DNA of 64,000 nt. Origin: Candidatus Methanoperedens sp. Its GTDB lineage: Archaea; Halobacteriota; Methanosarcinia; Methanosarcinales; Methanoperedenaceae. The stretch covers positions 1 through 64,000 of the forward strand of contig VEPM01000019.1 in assembly GCA_012026795.1 (NCBI GenBank), written 5' to 3'. Below, one piece after another: positions 8,572-16,016 of this stretch. The notes beneath the pieces are model-generated. The model saw only the letters and a program-made list of their open reading frames with translations. It was not told the origin of the DNA and did not search any database. The position numbers and the translations under genes were made by a program. The first letter of the stretch is position 1, and the number at the start of each line of letters is the position of its first letter.

Positions 8572-10458
8572 TCATATATCCAGGTATGTATACCTGTTCA
8601 TTACATTCTTATAATTGTTTATGATATCTTCTGCATCTGATTTTGATAATCCGCACTCTTTTACTGCCTGGTTTACTTCGGATTCAAATGCTGAGAGAAG
8701 ATAACTATTGTTATATTTTACATATCCAAGGACATCGCAATTCCTGTCGCCGTTGACTATTTGTTTGATGTGCCACTCACCGCTTTCATCAACAATGATA
8801 TGAGCTTCATTTGCCGAGCCGAACAAATTATGATAATCGCCAATCGTATCCTGGTATGCGCCAATCAGGAGTACTGCAAGATAATACGACCCGTTATTCA
8901 GTTCATGGAGTTCAAGAATTTCTTTTACATCCTTTAAATCTACAAATTTATCGATCTCACCATCTGAATCACATGTAATATCAACTATAGTACCATACTC
9001 TGTGGGTTTTTCATTGTTCCTGCTGACAGGGACGATCGGAAATAATTGTTTTATCGCCCAGAAATCCGGAACTGATTGGAAAACCGAAAAATTCCCTATA
9101 TATTTCCTCGATAGGAGTTTATTCAGGTCATCGAAATCATCGGATTTGTTCTCCGTTTCTTTTGCAAAGCCGATAGCTTTTTCGCATAGCCGCCAGAAAA
9201 GAATCTCACCCATTGATTTTTCCTCCAGTTCAATTTCACCCAGATTGAACAGGGAAAGAAGCTCTTCCCGATGAAGCAGGGCATCATGATAGAACTCTAC
9301 ATAGTTTTTTATATTAATTTCTTTAAGCGCATCGTATAATTCCGTTATTATATGGGGCTCATTTCCGTGAAGTTCAACAGGTTTATTTAAATCTCCGTTC
9401 TTATTTCCCTTTATATTAATAACAAGAACGGAATGATATGCGGAAATCGCACGGCCGCTTTCGGATAATATTATAGGGTGACTTACATTTTCTTCATCGC
9501 ATACATCTTTCAGTGAATAAACTACATTGTTTGCATATTCCTGTATCGTGTAATTGGCGCTTGCATCAGATGAAGTCTTGCTGCCGTCATAGTCAATCCC
9601 GAGACCTCCACCGATATTGAAATATTTGATGTTTATGTGCTTTAACTTTATTTTGGCATAAACCCTTGCCGCTTCTTTGACTGCTTTCTGTATCCTCCTT
9701 ATTTCCGTAATCTGGGAGCCAATGTGGAAATGAAGCACCTGGAGCTGGTCGATCATATTGTATTCACTGATGATCTTTACACATTCGAGTATCTCTGTGG
9801 TTGACAGGCCGAATTTTGAGGATTCTCCACCGGATTCAGCCCATTTGCCGCTTCCCCTTGAGTAAAGTTTTGCACGGATGCCAATTATCGGTTTCACATT
9901 CAATTGTTTTGCAATCTCAAGCAGGCGTTTTGTCTCGCTGAACTCATCGATGATTATGACAACTTTATTGCCCAATTTGATGGCATTCAAAGCCATATGA
10001 AGATATTCGTCATCCTTGAATCCATTGCAGATAAGAAGCGCATCGTTGCTAAGGTCGAAGGACAATGCAGCAAGAAGTTCAGCCTTCGTTCCCACCTCCA
10101 GCCCCATATTATATTTTTTGCCGGATTTAACGATTTCTTCTATCACTTCTTTTCGCTGGTTCACTTTCATGGGGAAAATCCCCTGGTAAGTGTTATTATA
10201 TTTATATTCTAATATTGAATTTGAAAACGCGCTATTCAATGTTTTTATTTGTGATTCAAGGATTTGAGGGAACCTGAATAATATTGGAAAATTTATTTTC
10301 TTTGATACAAGATTATCAACCACATTTTTGAGATCTATGACCTGTGCTTCATTTTTTGTTGGTTTGACAATCAGATTCCCATTTCTATTAACTGAAAAAT
10401 AACCGCTTCCCCATCGCTCTATCCCATAAAGTTCTATAGCATCCTCAATTTTCCACAT
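8572..10458 (-). CDS. speA: Biosynthetic arginine decarboxylase, PLP-dependent (SpeA type)
   Basis: 628 residues, the usual length for SpeA (about 630-660). It converts arginine to agmatine, the first step to putrescine/spermidine or agmatidine. Recognisable parts: the PLP-lysine region GIFPMKVNQRKEV, the barrel motifs HFHIGSQI and GGGLGIDYDG, the phosphate-binding SESGRAISAYHSVLV, and the C-terminal active-site ITCDSDGEID. The start MWKIEDAIELYGIERWGSGYF matches the family's conserved N-terminus. Many euryarchaea make agmatine with the unrelated pyruvoyl enzyme PdaD, so a bacterial-type PLP enzyme here suggests lateral acquisition or replacement. No polyamine genes adjoin it. Confidence 0.93.
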   Translation of the reverse strand: MWKIEDAIELYGIERWGSGYFSVNRNGNLIVKPTKNEAQVIDLKNVVDNLVSKKINFPILFRFPQILESQIKTLNSAFSNSILEYKYNNTYQGIFPMKVNQRKEVIEEIVKSGKKYNMGLEVGTKAELLAALSFDLSNDALLICNGFKDDEYLHMALNAIKLGNKVVIIIDEFSETKRLLEIAKQLNVKPIIGIRAKLYSRGSGKWAESGGESSKFGLSTTEILECVKIISEYNMIDQLQVLHFHIGSQITEIRRIQKAVKEAARVYAKIKLKHINIKYFNIGGGLGIDYDGSKTSSDASANYTIQEYANNVVYSLKDVCDEENVSHPIILSESGRAISAYHSVLVINIKGNKNGDLNKPVELHGNEPHIITELYDALKEINIKNYVEFYHDALLHREELLSLFNLGEIELEEKSMGEILFWRLCEKAIGFAKETENKSDDFDDLNKLLSRKYIGNFSVFQSVPDFWAIKQLFPIVPVSRNNEKPTEYGTIVDITCDSDGEIDKFVDLKDVKEILELHELNNGSYYLAVLLIGAYQDTIGDYHNLFGSANEAHIIVDESGEWHIKQIVNGDRNCDVLGYVKYNNSYLLSAFESEVNQAVKECGLSKSDAEDIINNYKNVMNRYTYLDI

Positions 10459-10551
10459 TTATTTAGAATTCACGTCCTCATTGTTGATAAATCCAGCGCA
10501 AGAATACTTGATCGGGTTTAAAGTTTTCCGTCGAATATCTTAAGATAGTAA

Positions 10552-10842
10552 TTAATATAATCTATCATCATTTAATTCCTTATGCAGGTAATAAGTTGCA
10601 ACAAAAATGCCGAGGAACCCGAGCATCCATTCAATATATTTTATGGACAATACAGGTTCGCCTGCGGAAAAATAAACATAACCTCCCAGGTTTGCAAATA
10701 TCCAGGTAAACAGGATTACTATCATGTAGCTTATCAATGCCATAAGACCAAGGATCCTCAGCATTTTAATTGGTGATCCTTTTGCAGTTACAGCACTTTC
10801 GTCCTTCTGTCCTTCAACCCGGTATTTGTTATACTGATTCAC
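10552..10842 (-). CDS. Small membrane protein, unknown function
   Basis: 96 residues from a GTG start. A charged N-terminus of about 25 residues is followed by two hydrophobic helices (about 28-52 and 66-84) joined by an extracytoplasmic loop, then a short charged tail. It lies upstream of speA on the same strand with a gap of about 90 bp, so cotranscription is possible but not shown. Family not recognised. Confidence 0.6.
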   Translation of the reverse strand: MNQYNKYRVEGQKDESAVTAKGSPIKMLRILGLMALISYMIVILFTWIFANLGGYVYFSAGEPVLSIKYIEWMLGFLGIFVATYYLHKELNDDRLY

Positions 10843-11048
10843 AGCAGTAATTTCTTTCAGACCATAATATAGTTAACTGATGATAGTGATGATGATGACG
10901 ACAATGCAGAACATTACATACATAGCATCCAGCGTTAAATAACCGATAGGAATTCAAGTTTTGCGGTTTATCGTATCGTTTCCTTTCAAGGGAAATATGT
11001 ATGATTCACTAATAATGAACGAAAAATGATAACGGCGACTAACCCACA

Positions 11049-11065
11049 ATATAAATTATAAATAG
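11049..11065 (+). promoter_or_regulatory. TATA-like box for aroA
   Basis: 'ataaattataaatag' lies about 30 nt before the aroA ATG at 11094. That spacing fits an archaeal BoxA that starts transcription at or just before the start codon. The rest of the 251-bp gap (10843-11093) shows only a short GAT/GAC-rich stretch near 10878-10903. Confidence 0.5.
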
Positions 11066-11093
11066 TTGCATCTTCAATTAGCATGTTCAACAC

Positions 11094-12374
11094 ATGAAAC
11101 TGACAATCAATAGATCCGAAATAAAAGGCATAGTTTTTGCACCGCCATCCAAAAGCTACACTCACAGGGCTATTGCCATCGCAGCCCTCTCCAGGAAAGC
11201 CACAGTCCATAACCCCCTGATCTCAGAGGATACAAAAGCTACTATAAGGGCTGCCATCGCTTTCGGAGCAACTGTTGAAACAAAAAACGATTCCCTCCTT
11301 ATTACAGGATTTGATGGAAAATTAAAAATTCCTGATAATGTGCTTGATGTTGCAAATTCAGGCACAACACTTAGAATAATGACTGCGGTATCCTCTCTTG
11401 TTGATGGAGCTACTGTACTTACCGGGGATGCAAGCATCAGGACAAGACCGAATGCACCGCTTTTGAATGCTCTCAATGATCTTGGAGCAATGGCATTTTC
11501 CACGCGCAATAATGGCCTGGCACCAATAGTCGTCAGGGGTAAAATGAAAGGAGGAAAAGTCCATATTGATGGTTCAATAAGCTCACAGTTCATTTCCGCA
11601 CTTCTGATCGCATGCCCGTTTGCACAAAACGAGACCACCATAATGATAAAAGGTGAATTGAAATCACGGCCGTATGTTAATATTACAATTGACATGTTAA
11701 AAGATGCAGGAGCCAGCATAATCGTTGATGAAAAAACGAATTCATTTACCATATCCCCGGATCAGAAGTATGATATGAGGTCATATAACGTTCCCGGAGA
11801 TTTTTCCTCAGCTTCCTATATGATGGCAGCAGGAGCGCTTTGCGGTGACGTCACTATTAAAAACCTGTTCCCTTCGCAACAGGGTGATTCTGCATTGATA
11901 GGGATACTTGAAAAAATGGGAGCACAAATCTCATGGGACCGGAAAAAAGGAGATGTCAGAGTATCCAGAAGCGAGCTTTGCGGCATCAAAGTGGATGTGG
12001 GCAAGACGCCAGACCTGGTTCCTACGCTTGCTGTGCTGGGGGCTGCTTCCAGCGGACAAATGATCATCGAGAACGCTGAACATGTAAGATACAAGGAAAC
12101 TGACCGGCTCCATGCAATGACAGTTGAACTTAAAAAAATGGGTGTGGACATTACAGAGGAAAAAGACAGGTTGATAATCAAAGGCGGCAAGTTAAAGGGA
12201 GCAACAGTGCATGGCTGGGATGACCACAGGATCGTCATGGCGCTTGCTATCGCAGGAATGGTGGCGGCAGGCGAAACCACCATCGATACAATAGAATCCG
12301 TCAGCATTTCATATCCCGGGTTCTTTGAGGATTTAAAAAAGAGCGGTGCGAATGTTGATTTTCCGGAAAAATAG
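11094..12374 (+). CDS. aroA: 3-phosphoshikimate 1-carboxyvinyltransferase (EPSP synthase)
   Basis: 426 residues, full length for AroA. It joins phosphoenolpyruvate to shikimate-3-phosphate in the shikimate pathway. Seen motifs: substrate-binding SKSYTHRA near residue 19, the PEP-site ANSGTTLRIM near residue 86, RPNAPLLNAL, and RYKETDRLHAM (usual form RxKESDR) near residue 332. A short or absent leader follows a TATA-like box. It is followed by a TATA-like stretch and tRNA-Met. No other aro gene is adjacent. Identification is secure. Confidence 0.96.
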   Translation: MKLTINRSEIKGIVFAPPSKSYTHRAIAIAALSRKATVHNPLISEDTKATIRAAIAFGATVETKNDSLLITGFDGKLKIPDNVLDVANSGTTLRIMTAVSSLVDGATVLTGDASIRTRPNAPLLNALNDLGAMAFSTRNNGLAPIVVRGKMKGGKVHIDGSISSQFISALLIACPFAQNETTIMIKGELKSRPYVNITIDMLKDAGASIIVDEKTNSFTISPDQKYDMRSYNVPGDFSSASYMMAAGALCGDVTIKNLFPSQQGDSALIGILEKMGAQISWDRKKGDVRVSRSELCGIKVDVGKTPDLVPTLAVLGAASSGQMIIENAEHVRYKETDRLHAMTVELKKMGVDITEEKDRLIIKGGKLKGATVHGWDDHRIVMALAIAGMVAAGETTIDTIESVSISYPGFFEDLKKSGANVDFPEK

Positions 12375-12447
12375 GTTATTATCTGATAGATGGTCCAGCC
12401 CAAAGACGATATATTTTAATACATCTTTGCATGTAGGGGAGGGATAT

Positions 12448-12558
12448 GCCCAGGTGGCCTAGTCGGTTAGGGCGCCAGACTCATAGGGTAAATTTGAAGA
12501 GGCGCTTAAAGTCTCCTGAGAAATCTGGAGGTCACGGGTTCGGATCCCGTCCTGGGCA
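12448..12558 (+). tRNA. tRNA-Met (CAU), interrupted by an intron
   Basis: Acceptor gcccagg pairs with cctgggc, with discriminator A at 12558 and CCA not encoded. The D-stem is gcct/gggc, the anticodon stem ccaga/tctgg, the variable loop is 5 nt (class I), and the T-arm is acggg-ttcggat-cccgt. The loop C-U-CAU-A gives anticodon CAU with U33. The gene is 111 nt with a 37-nt intron after position 37, leaving a 74-nt mature tRNA. CAU could also be the precursor of Ile2 (agmatidine-modified), but an intron at 37/38 is common in archaeal elongator tRNA-Met. A TATA-like stretch 'atatattttaata' lies near 12408-12421. Confidence 0.93.
12486..12522 (+). other. Archaeal tRNA intron with bulge-helix-bulge splice site
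   Basis: Exon bases CUCA (12480-12483) pair with UGAG (12517-12520) to form the 4-bp central helix. The flanking bulges are UAG (12484-12486) and AAA (12521-12523). Cleavage after the second base of each bulge (UA|G and AA|A) releases exactly 12486-12522. This is the canonical substrate for archaeal tRNA endonuclease. Exon ligation would need RtcB, encoded at 27827 in this window. Confidence 0.88.
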
Positions 12559-12579
12559 TAGAACTTTTTGTCCGATCTT

Positions 12580-12870
12580 GATGCCAGAACTGGCAAGCTC
12601 CTTTGACAATACTTCCTCTCCTGGACCATATCGGCGTGAACATAGGGGATGAAGTACACCGCGCCGTTCGGTCTGACAAGGGTGAGCGACGTGCTCTGAT
12701 TATCTCATGGAACATTGCCCTGATCTGTTTGCGATAGCAATACCTTACGTCTTCTGTGTCCTTGTCAAAGTAAACTCTGCCTATCTCCTCATCGGACTTT
12801 GTGGTGAGCCTGACCATGTATACTGCAGTCCTGTTCTGGTCGAGTTTTACCTCTATCTCTTCACTGAGTT
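12580..12870 (-). pseudogene. Eroded gene remnant, GAVYFIP-motif protein
   Basis: The minus strand carries coherent protein sequence spread over at least two frames. One frame reads LSEEIEVKLDQ, then VRLTTKSDEEIGRVYFDKDT and RKQIRAMFHEIIRA. After a -1/+2 shift near 12690 a second frame reads RPNGAVYFIPYVHADMVQE, and a third seems to continue with LSKELASSGIKIG. No single intact frame spans it. It recalls a hypothetical family with a GGVYFVP-like motif seen in archaeal and viral accessory regions, but that is from memory. It sits directly behind tRNA-Met, a common integration site. Confidence 0.55.
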
Positions 12871-13368
12871 TTGTGGTCGCCCTCTTATCAGTACGTCGCC
12901 CATTTCTCGCCGAAGCGGCGCAAGGTCATTGAATATTAGATTTGCAAATGCATCTTTGAGGTTCTTACATTCGCATTTTTCAAGCAGCCGATAGTAGTAG
13001 ATGGTACCGCCGAAAAGGAAGTAGAGGTTAAGCTTCTCATCCAGGGACTTTATCCCAAGTTCGTCAAGCACCTGAAATATCTGCGCCACCTTGAAAGGCT
13101 GGATGGTGACGATATTATCCTCTCTCCTGAAAAGCGGAGCGCCTCCTTCAATAAATATTTTCTTGATCATTCCGACAGAGGAACCGGAAGTTATCAGGAA
13201 CAGTTTTGACTCCTTTCCGCGCATATCCCAGTATTTCTGAAGCTGGGTTATAAAAGCCGGATAGAGCTTCTGGAACCTCTGGACCTCACCAAAAACTGCC
13301 ACAAGATCCTCATCGTGATAGTCTTCTTTTGTCGATAACCCATAATTGTGCCTGATGAGTGAGAACAA
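12853..13368 (-). pseudogene. Truncated archaeal AAA ATPase (COG1672-type) remnant
   Basis: 171 codons that start only at a TTG. The frame has the middle part of archaeal STAND-like ATPases: a degenerate Walker B region (VFGEVQRFQKLYPAFITQLQ, normally DEFQ), the sensor-like LFLITSGSSVGMIKKIF, PLFRRED, and FGGTIYYYRLLEK. The N-terminal P-loop domain is absent. The C-terminus ends at a stop just where the frame of the neighbouring remnant takes over. A full-length member is about 350-450 residues, so this is a decayed fragment, probably non-functional. Confidence 0.65.
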
Positions 13369-13389
13369 TTTGTATCATCTTATTCCTCT

Positions 13390-13815
13390 TCAATCGAAGC
13401 CGTTCCTTTCAAGAATCTTTCTGATAATCGCCGCAGAACTGTAAAGCTCGCCCTGCTCAAAAGACTGGATCCTTACCACCTTTGCTTCTATCCCCCTGGA
13501 AGCCAACTTTGCCTCAAGCTCTTTTTCATTGAAAAACTGATTTTTTCCAAGCGCGATAATATCCGGTTTTATTTGCCTGATGGGCAGAAACATATCAGTC
13601 TCGCTCCCCAGCATTGCCGCATCCACCATACGCAGCGCCTGGACCATAGCCAGCCTCTGTTTTTCAGGAACTATGGGTTTTGGTTTATGTTTTATCATCG
13701 AGTCCCGCGCCACAATGACATAAAGTTCATCTCCCAGCGCTCTTGATTTTGAAAGATAGAGCAGGTGGCCTGGGTGCAGCAAATCGAATGTACCCGTTGC
13801 CAGAACTCTGACCAT
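13390..13815 (-). CDS. ribL: FAD synthase, archaeal type (RibL)
   Basis: 141-residue cytidylyltransferase-fold enzyme that adenylates FMN to FAD. The nucleotidyltransferase signature GTFDLLHPGHLLYL with HxGH is at residues 7-20. The segment ALGDELYVIVARD and the C-terminal YSSAAIIRKIL (the counterpart of ISTTxIIxRI) are also visible. Archaeal RibL proteins are about 140-150 residues, so it is complete. A cysteine-bearing C-terminus typical of some RibLs is not present. It is the only apparently intact gene between the ATPase remnant and the methyltransferase-like gene. Confidence 0.85.
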   Translation of the reverse strand: MVRVLATGTFDLLHPGHLLYLSKSRALGDELYVIVARDSMIKHKPKPIVPEKQRLAMVQALRMVDAAMLGSETDMFLPIRQIKPDIIALGKNQFFNEKELEAKLASRGIEAKVVRIQSFEQGELYSSAAIIRKILERNGFD

Positions 13816-13855
13816 GGCATCTAAGATTATCCTTAATTGCTAAAAATGTTTGTAA

Positions 13856-14401
13856 TTAAATGTATATTGTACAGTCAATATCCAGGAACATTACACAGAC
13901 GTTTTTTTTTCTTCCCCAGTTCTTTGAGTAATCAACATCGATCGTAACAGCGGGAAGATTCTTAACAGCATTCACAAGATATTTGTTCATTTCAATATTG
14001 CATGAAGGAAGACATATTATGTGTTCGCTCACCTGCTTGCATTCAAGCAGCAACTCATAGAACGGATCGATCACCTGCCAGGCATAATCAATCTCGTTGC
14101 CCATAAATTCACAGAACTCATCATAATTGCTTTTCCGGAACGCATCGGAAAGGGCATCTTTTTCAAGAAGAGCGGTGAAGCACTGGATATATACATCCTG
14201 GAATGATTTCGGCTTGAAGGGCAGGTTGAATGCATCGCAGCATACCACCTCCAGCCCTTGCTTTTTTGCCTGCCTGCACAGGCTCATTTTTATATCTATG
14301 CCCACGAACATATCCCATTCCCTTCCTTTTGTTTTATACAGATTTGAATGACTTCCGCAGCTTATTTCAAGTATCGAGTTTTTCTTTATCATATTATTCA
14401 C
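13856..14401 (-). CDS. Class I SAM-dependent methyltransferase-like protein
   Basis: 181 residues from a GTG (an in-frame ATG lies at 14392, three codons in). The SAM-binding motif I is ILEISCGSHSNL, followed by an acidic post-motif-I region (FVGIDIKMSL) and a motif-III-like CCDAFNLPFKPKSFQDVYIQ. The C-terminal half (about residues 95-181) does not resemble a known substrate domain. The family assignment rests on the Rossmann motifs alone. The target is unknown. Confidence 0.6.
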   Translation of the reverse strand: MNNMIKKNSILEISCGSHSNLYKTKGREWDMFVGIDIKMSLCRQAKKQGLEVVCCDAFNLPFKPKSFQDVYIQCFTALLEKDALSDAFRKSNYDEFCEFMGNEIDYAWQVIDPFYELLLECKQVSEHIICLPSCNIEMNKYLVNAVKNLPAVTIDVDYSKNWGRKKNVCVMFLDIDCTIYI

Positions 14402-14610
14402 ACCTTTATCACATCAAACTAAATGATAATGTGAAAGTATTTATAAAGTGTTATGGCTTCATGATATGTGAATAATATAAAAACGTTAAAAAATAATCCT
14501 TCACTGCTAATATCCCTGAAACCTCACACGTTCTTCACAAATTGGTTTATATCCTGATTAATTGAAAATAAGAATAAGTTTGAAATTTATTAATTGAGGT
14601 CATTTAAGAA

Positions 14611-15084
14611 ATGATGGAAATATCATTAATGTTACTTGCGCCAGTACCTGTTCCAATCATAACTGAGTCAGCTATTGAAGGAACCATAAATGGAATAGAT
14701 ATGAGCGGCACAATTGTCCGCCTGATATCATTCCTGCTGGGAATATGCGGCGCAACTTATCTTGCGGCTGGATTGTGGTCAAGGTCTCTAAAAGGCTCCA
14801 ATAGCTGGAAATACCTCTCAATTTCAATGGTATTGTTTGTTTTCTGGAATATAATCGGAGCGTTCGGTATTTTGCTGGATGTTATAAAAGTCCAGAATTC
14901 CATAAACGATGTTTCAGTATCCCCGGAAGGATTGGATTTATTTTCATACATAGTCAAAGTTCTTGACCCCCTGTTAGAGGTCATTGTTTTCATCATATTA
15001 TTATTCGGACTTCGAAAAATAATTAGTGCAATGAGGACAAAGCCATGGACTGTGTTTAGCAAAGATGAAGAGGAGATTGAATAA
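14611..15084 (+). CDS. Membrane protein, first gene of a three-gene operon
   Basis: 157 residues with three to four hydrophobic segments (about 1-20 weak, 34-53, 67-90, 115-137) and a cytoplasmic tail ending in KDEEEIE. Its stop overlaps the next ATG by one base (TAATG at 15082-15086), which implies translational coupling. The gene is preceded by 209 bp of AT-rich DNA from 14402. Function not recognised; see the operon partner with zinc ribbons at 15406. Confidence 0.7.
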   Translation: MMEISLMLLAPVPVPIITESAIEGTINGIDMSGTIVRLISFLLGICGATYLAAGLWSRSLKGSNSWKYLSISMVLFVFWNIIGAFGILLDVIKVQNSINDVSVSPEGLDLFSYIVKVLDPLLEVIVFIILLFGLRKIISAMRTKPWTVFSKDEEEIE

Positions 15085-15404
15085 TGAACGAAGATTTCTT
15101 TATCGTCCTGAATTCAGTCGCATCAATGATAGTTATAATCTGCAGTGTCTTATCATTTCAGTTACTTGTGGGAATTTCAAGAGAATTGAAGGGCTTGAAA
15201 ACCATGGATGTTATGTGGAAAAATTTTATTATAATGATAAATCTTTTCATATTACTGGGTATCACAAGAGCCGTAGGTTCTATCGGGACTGTAATTTTCG
15301 AGGGATTTCATCCGGTATTTGAAGCCCTGTTATCTGTAACTCTAATATTGTTCTTCGTGTTTGCAATTCAATTATCCATATCCATAGAGGAGATCACCGA
15401 ATAA
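15084..15404 (+). CDS. Membrane protein, second gene of the operon
   Basis: 106 residues with three hydrophobic helices (about 7-31, 47-72, 78-99) and an acidic C-terminus (SIEEITE). It starts within the stop of the upstream membrane gene and ends one base before the next start. It has the same size class and topology as its upstream neighbour, so the two may form a membrane complex. Family unknown. Confidence 0.7.
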   Translation: MNEDFFIVLNSVASMIVIICSVLSFQLLVGISRELKGLKTMDVMWKNFIIMINLFILLGITRAVGSIGTVIFEGFHPVFEALLSVTLILFFVFAIQLSISIEEITE

Positions 15405-15405
15405 A

Positions 15406-15978
15406 ATGGGCAAGATATTATCTGAAGAAGAAAGAAGACATATGCTCGAAAAGCTGGAGAGCAAGATAGTTGCCACGCGATTCATGACTTTGAAATACAT
15501 TACTTCTTCGATAAACCAGGATAAAGTGGATTTTGCTAAAATGGATATGGAATTACCTGAATTCAGCAAGAGCCTGGTAAGAATAATTGAACAACTGGCT
15601 GAAAAAGACACTGAAGAAATGGTAAAACGCGAAGCTGCTGTTTGTCTTGAGAACCTGAAAAAGAAGCTGAATCCTGCTCTTATGCAGGACGTACCCATGT
15701 GTACTGCATGCGGTGAACGTGTGGTTGTATCGTATCGTTTCTGTACAAAATGCGGTGTCGAACTTAAAGGTCAAAAATGGGCATCTACTTACAAAACGTG
15801 TGAAAAATGCCAGAATGCTTATGACCCTAAATGGAATAATTGTTCATATTGCGGTAACCAGTTGATCAAAAAAGTTGAAGTAGCAAAAATCTGCGGGTTC
15901 TGTAAGAAAACCATTGAACCAAGCTGGTTGATGTGTCCGTACTGTGGTTCTAAGGTGAAACTTATCGCCGGTCAATAA
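15406..15978 (+). CDS. Triple zinc-ribbon protein, third gene of the operon
   Basis: 190 residues, soluble. The first 90 residues are helical and charged. They are followed by three CxxC...CxxC zinc ribbons: CTACG/CTKCG, CEKCQ/CSYCG and CGFCK/CPYCG. Double zinc ribbons of this kind usually mediate protein or nucleic-acid contacts. Being coupled to two membrane proteins, it may be their cytoplasmic subunit. No enzymatic motif is visible. Confidence 0.8.
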   Translation: MGKILSEEERRHMLEKLESKIVATRFMTLKYITSSINQDKVDFAKMDMELPEFSKSLVRIIEQLAEKDTEEMVKREAAVCLENLKKKLNPALMQDVPMCTACGERVVVSYRFCTKCGVELKGQKWASTYKTCEKCQNAYDPKWNNCSYCGNQLIKKVEVAKICGFCKKTIEPSWLMCPYCGSKVKLIAGQ

Positions 15979-16016
15979 CATTAATATATCTTATAATCGT
16001 TATTCGCCTGATTGAA

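Noticed and set aside
11162-12403. Frames of up to 196 codons antisense to aroA
   Set aside because: Low-complexity shadow translations of a secure gene; no domain and no independent start signals.
12446-12652. 68-codon plus-strand frame across tRNA-Met
   Set aside because: It translates the tRNA gene and its intron; the tRNA fold explains the sequence.
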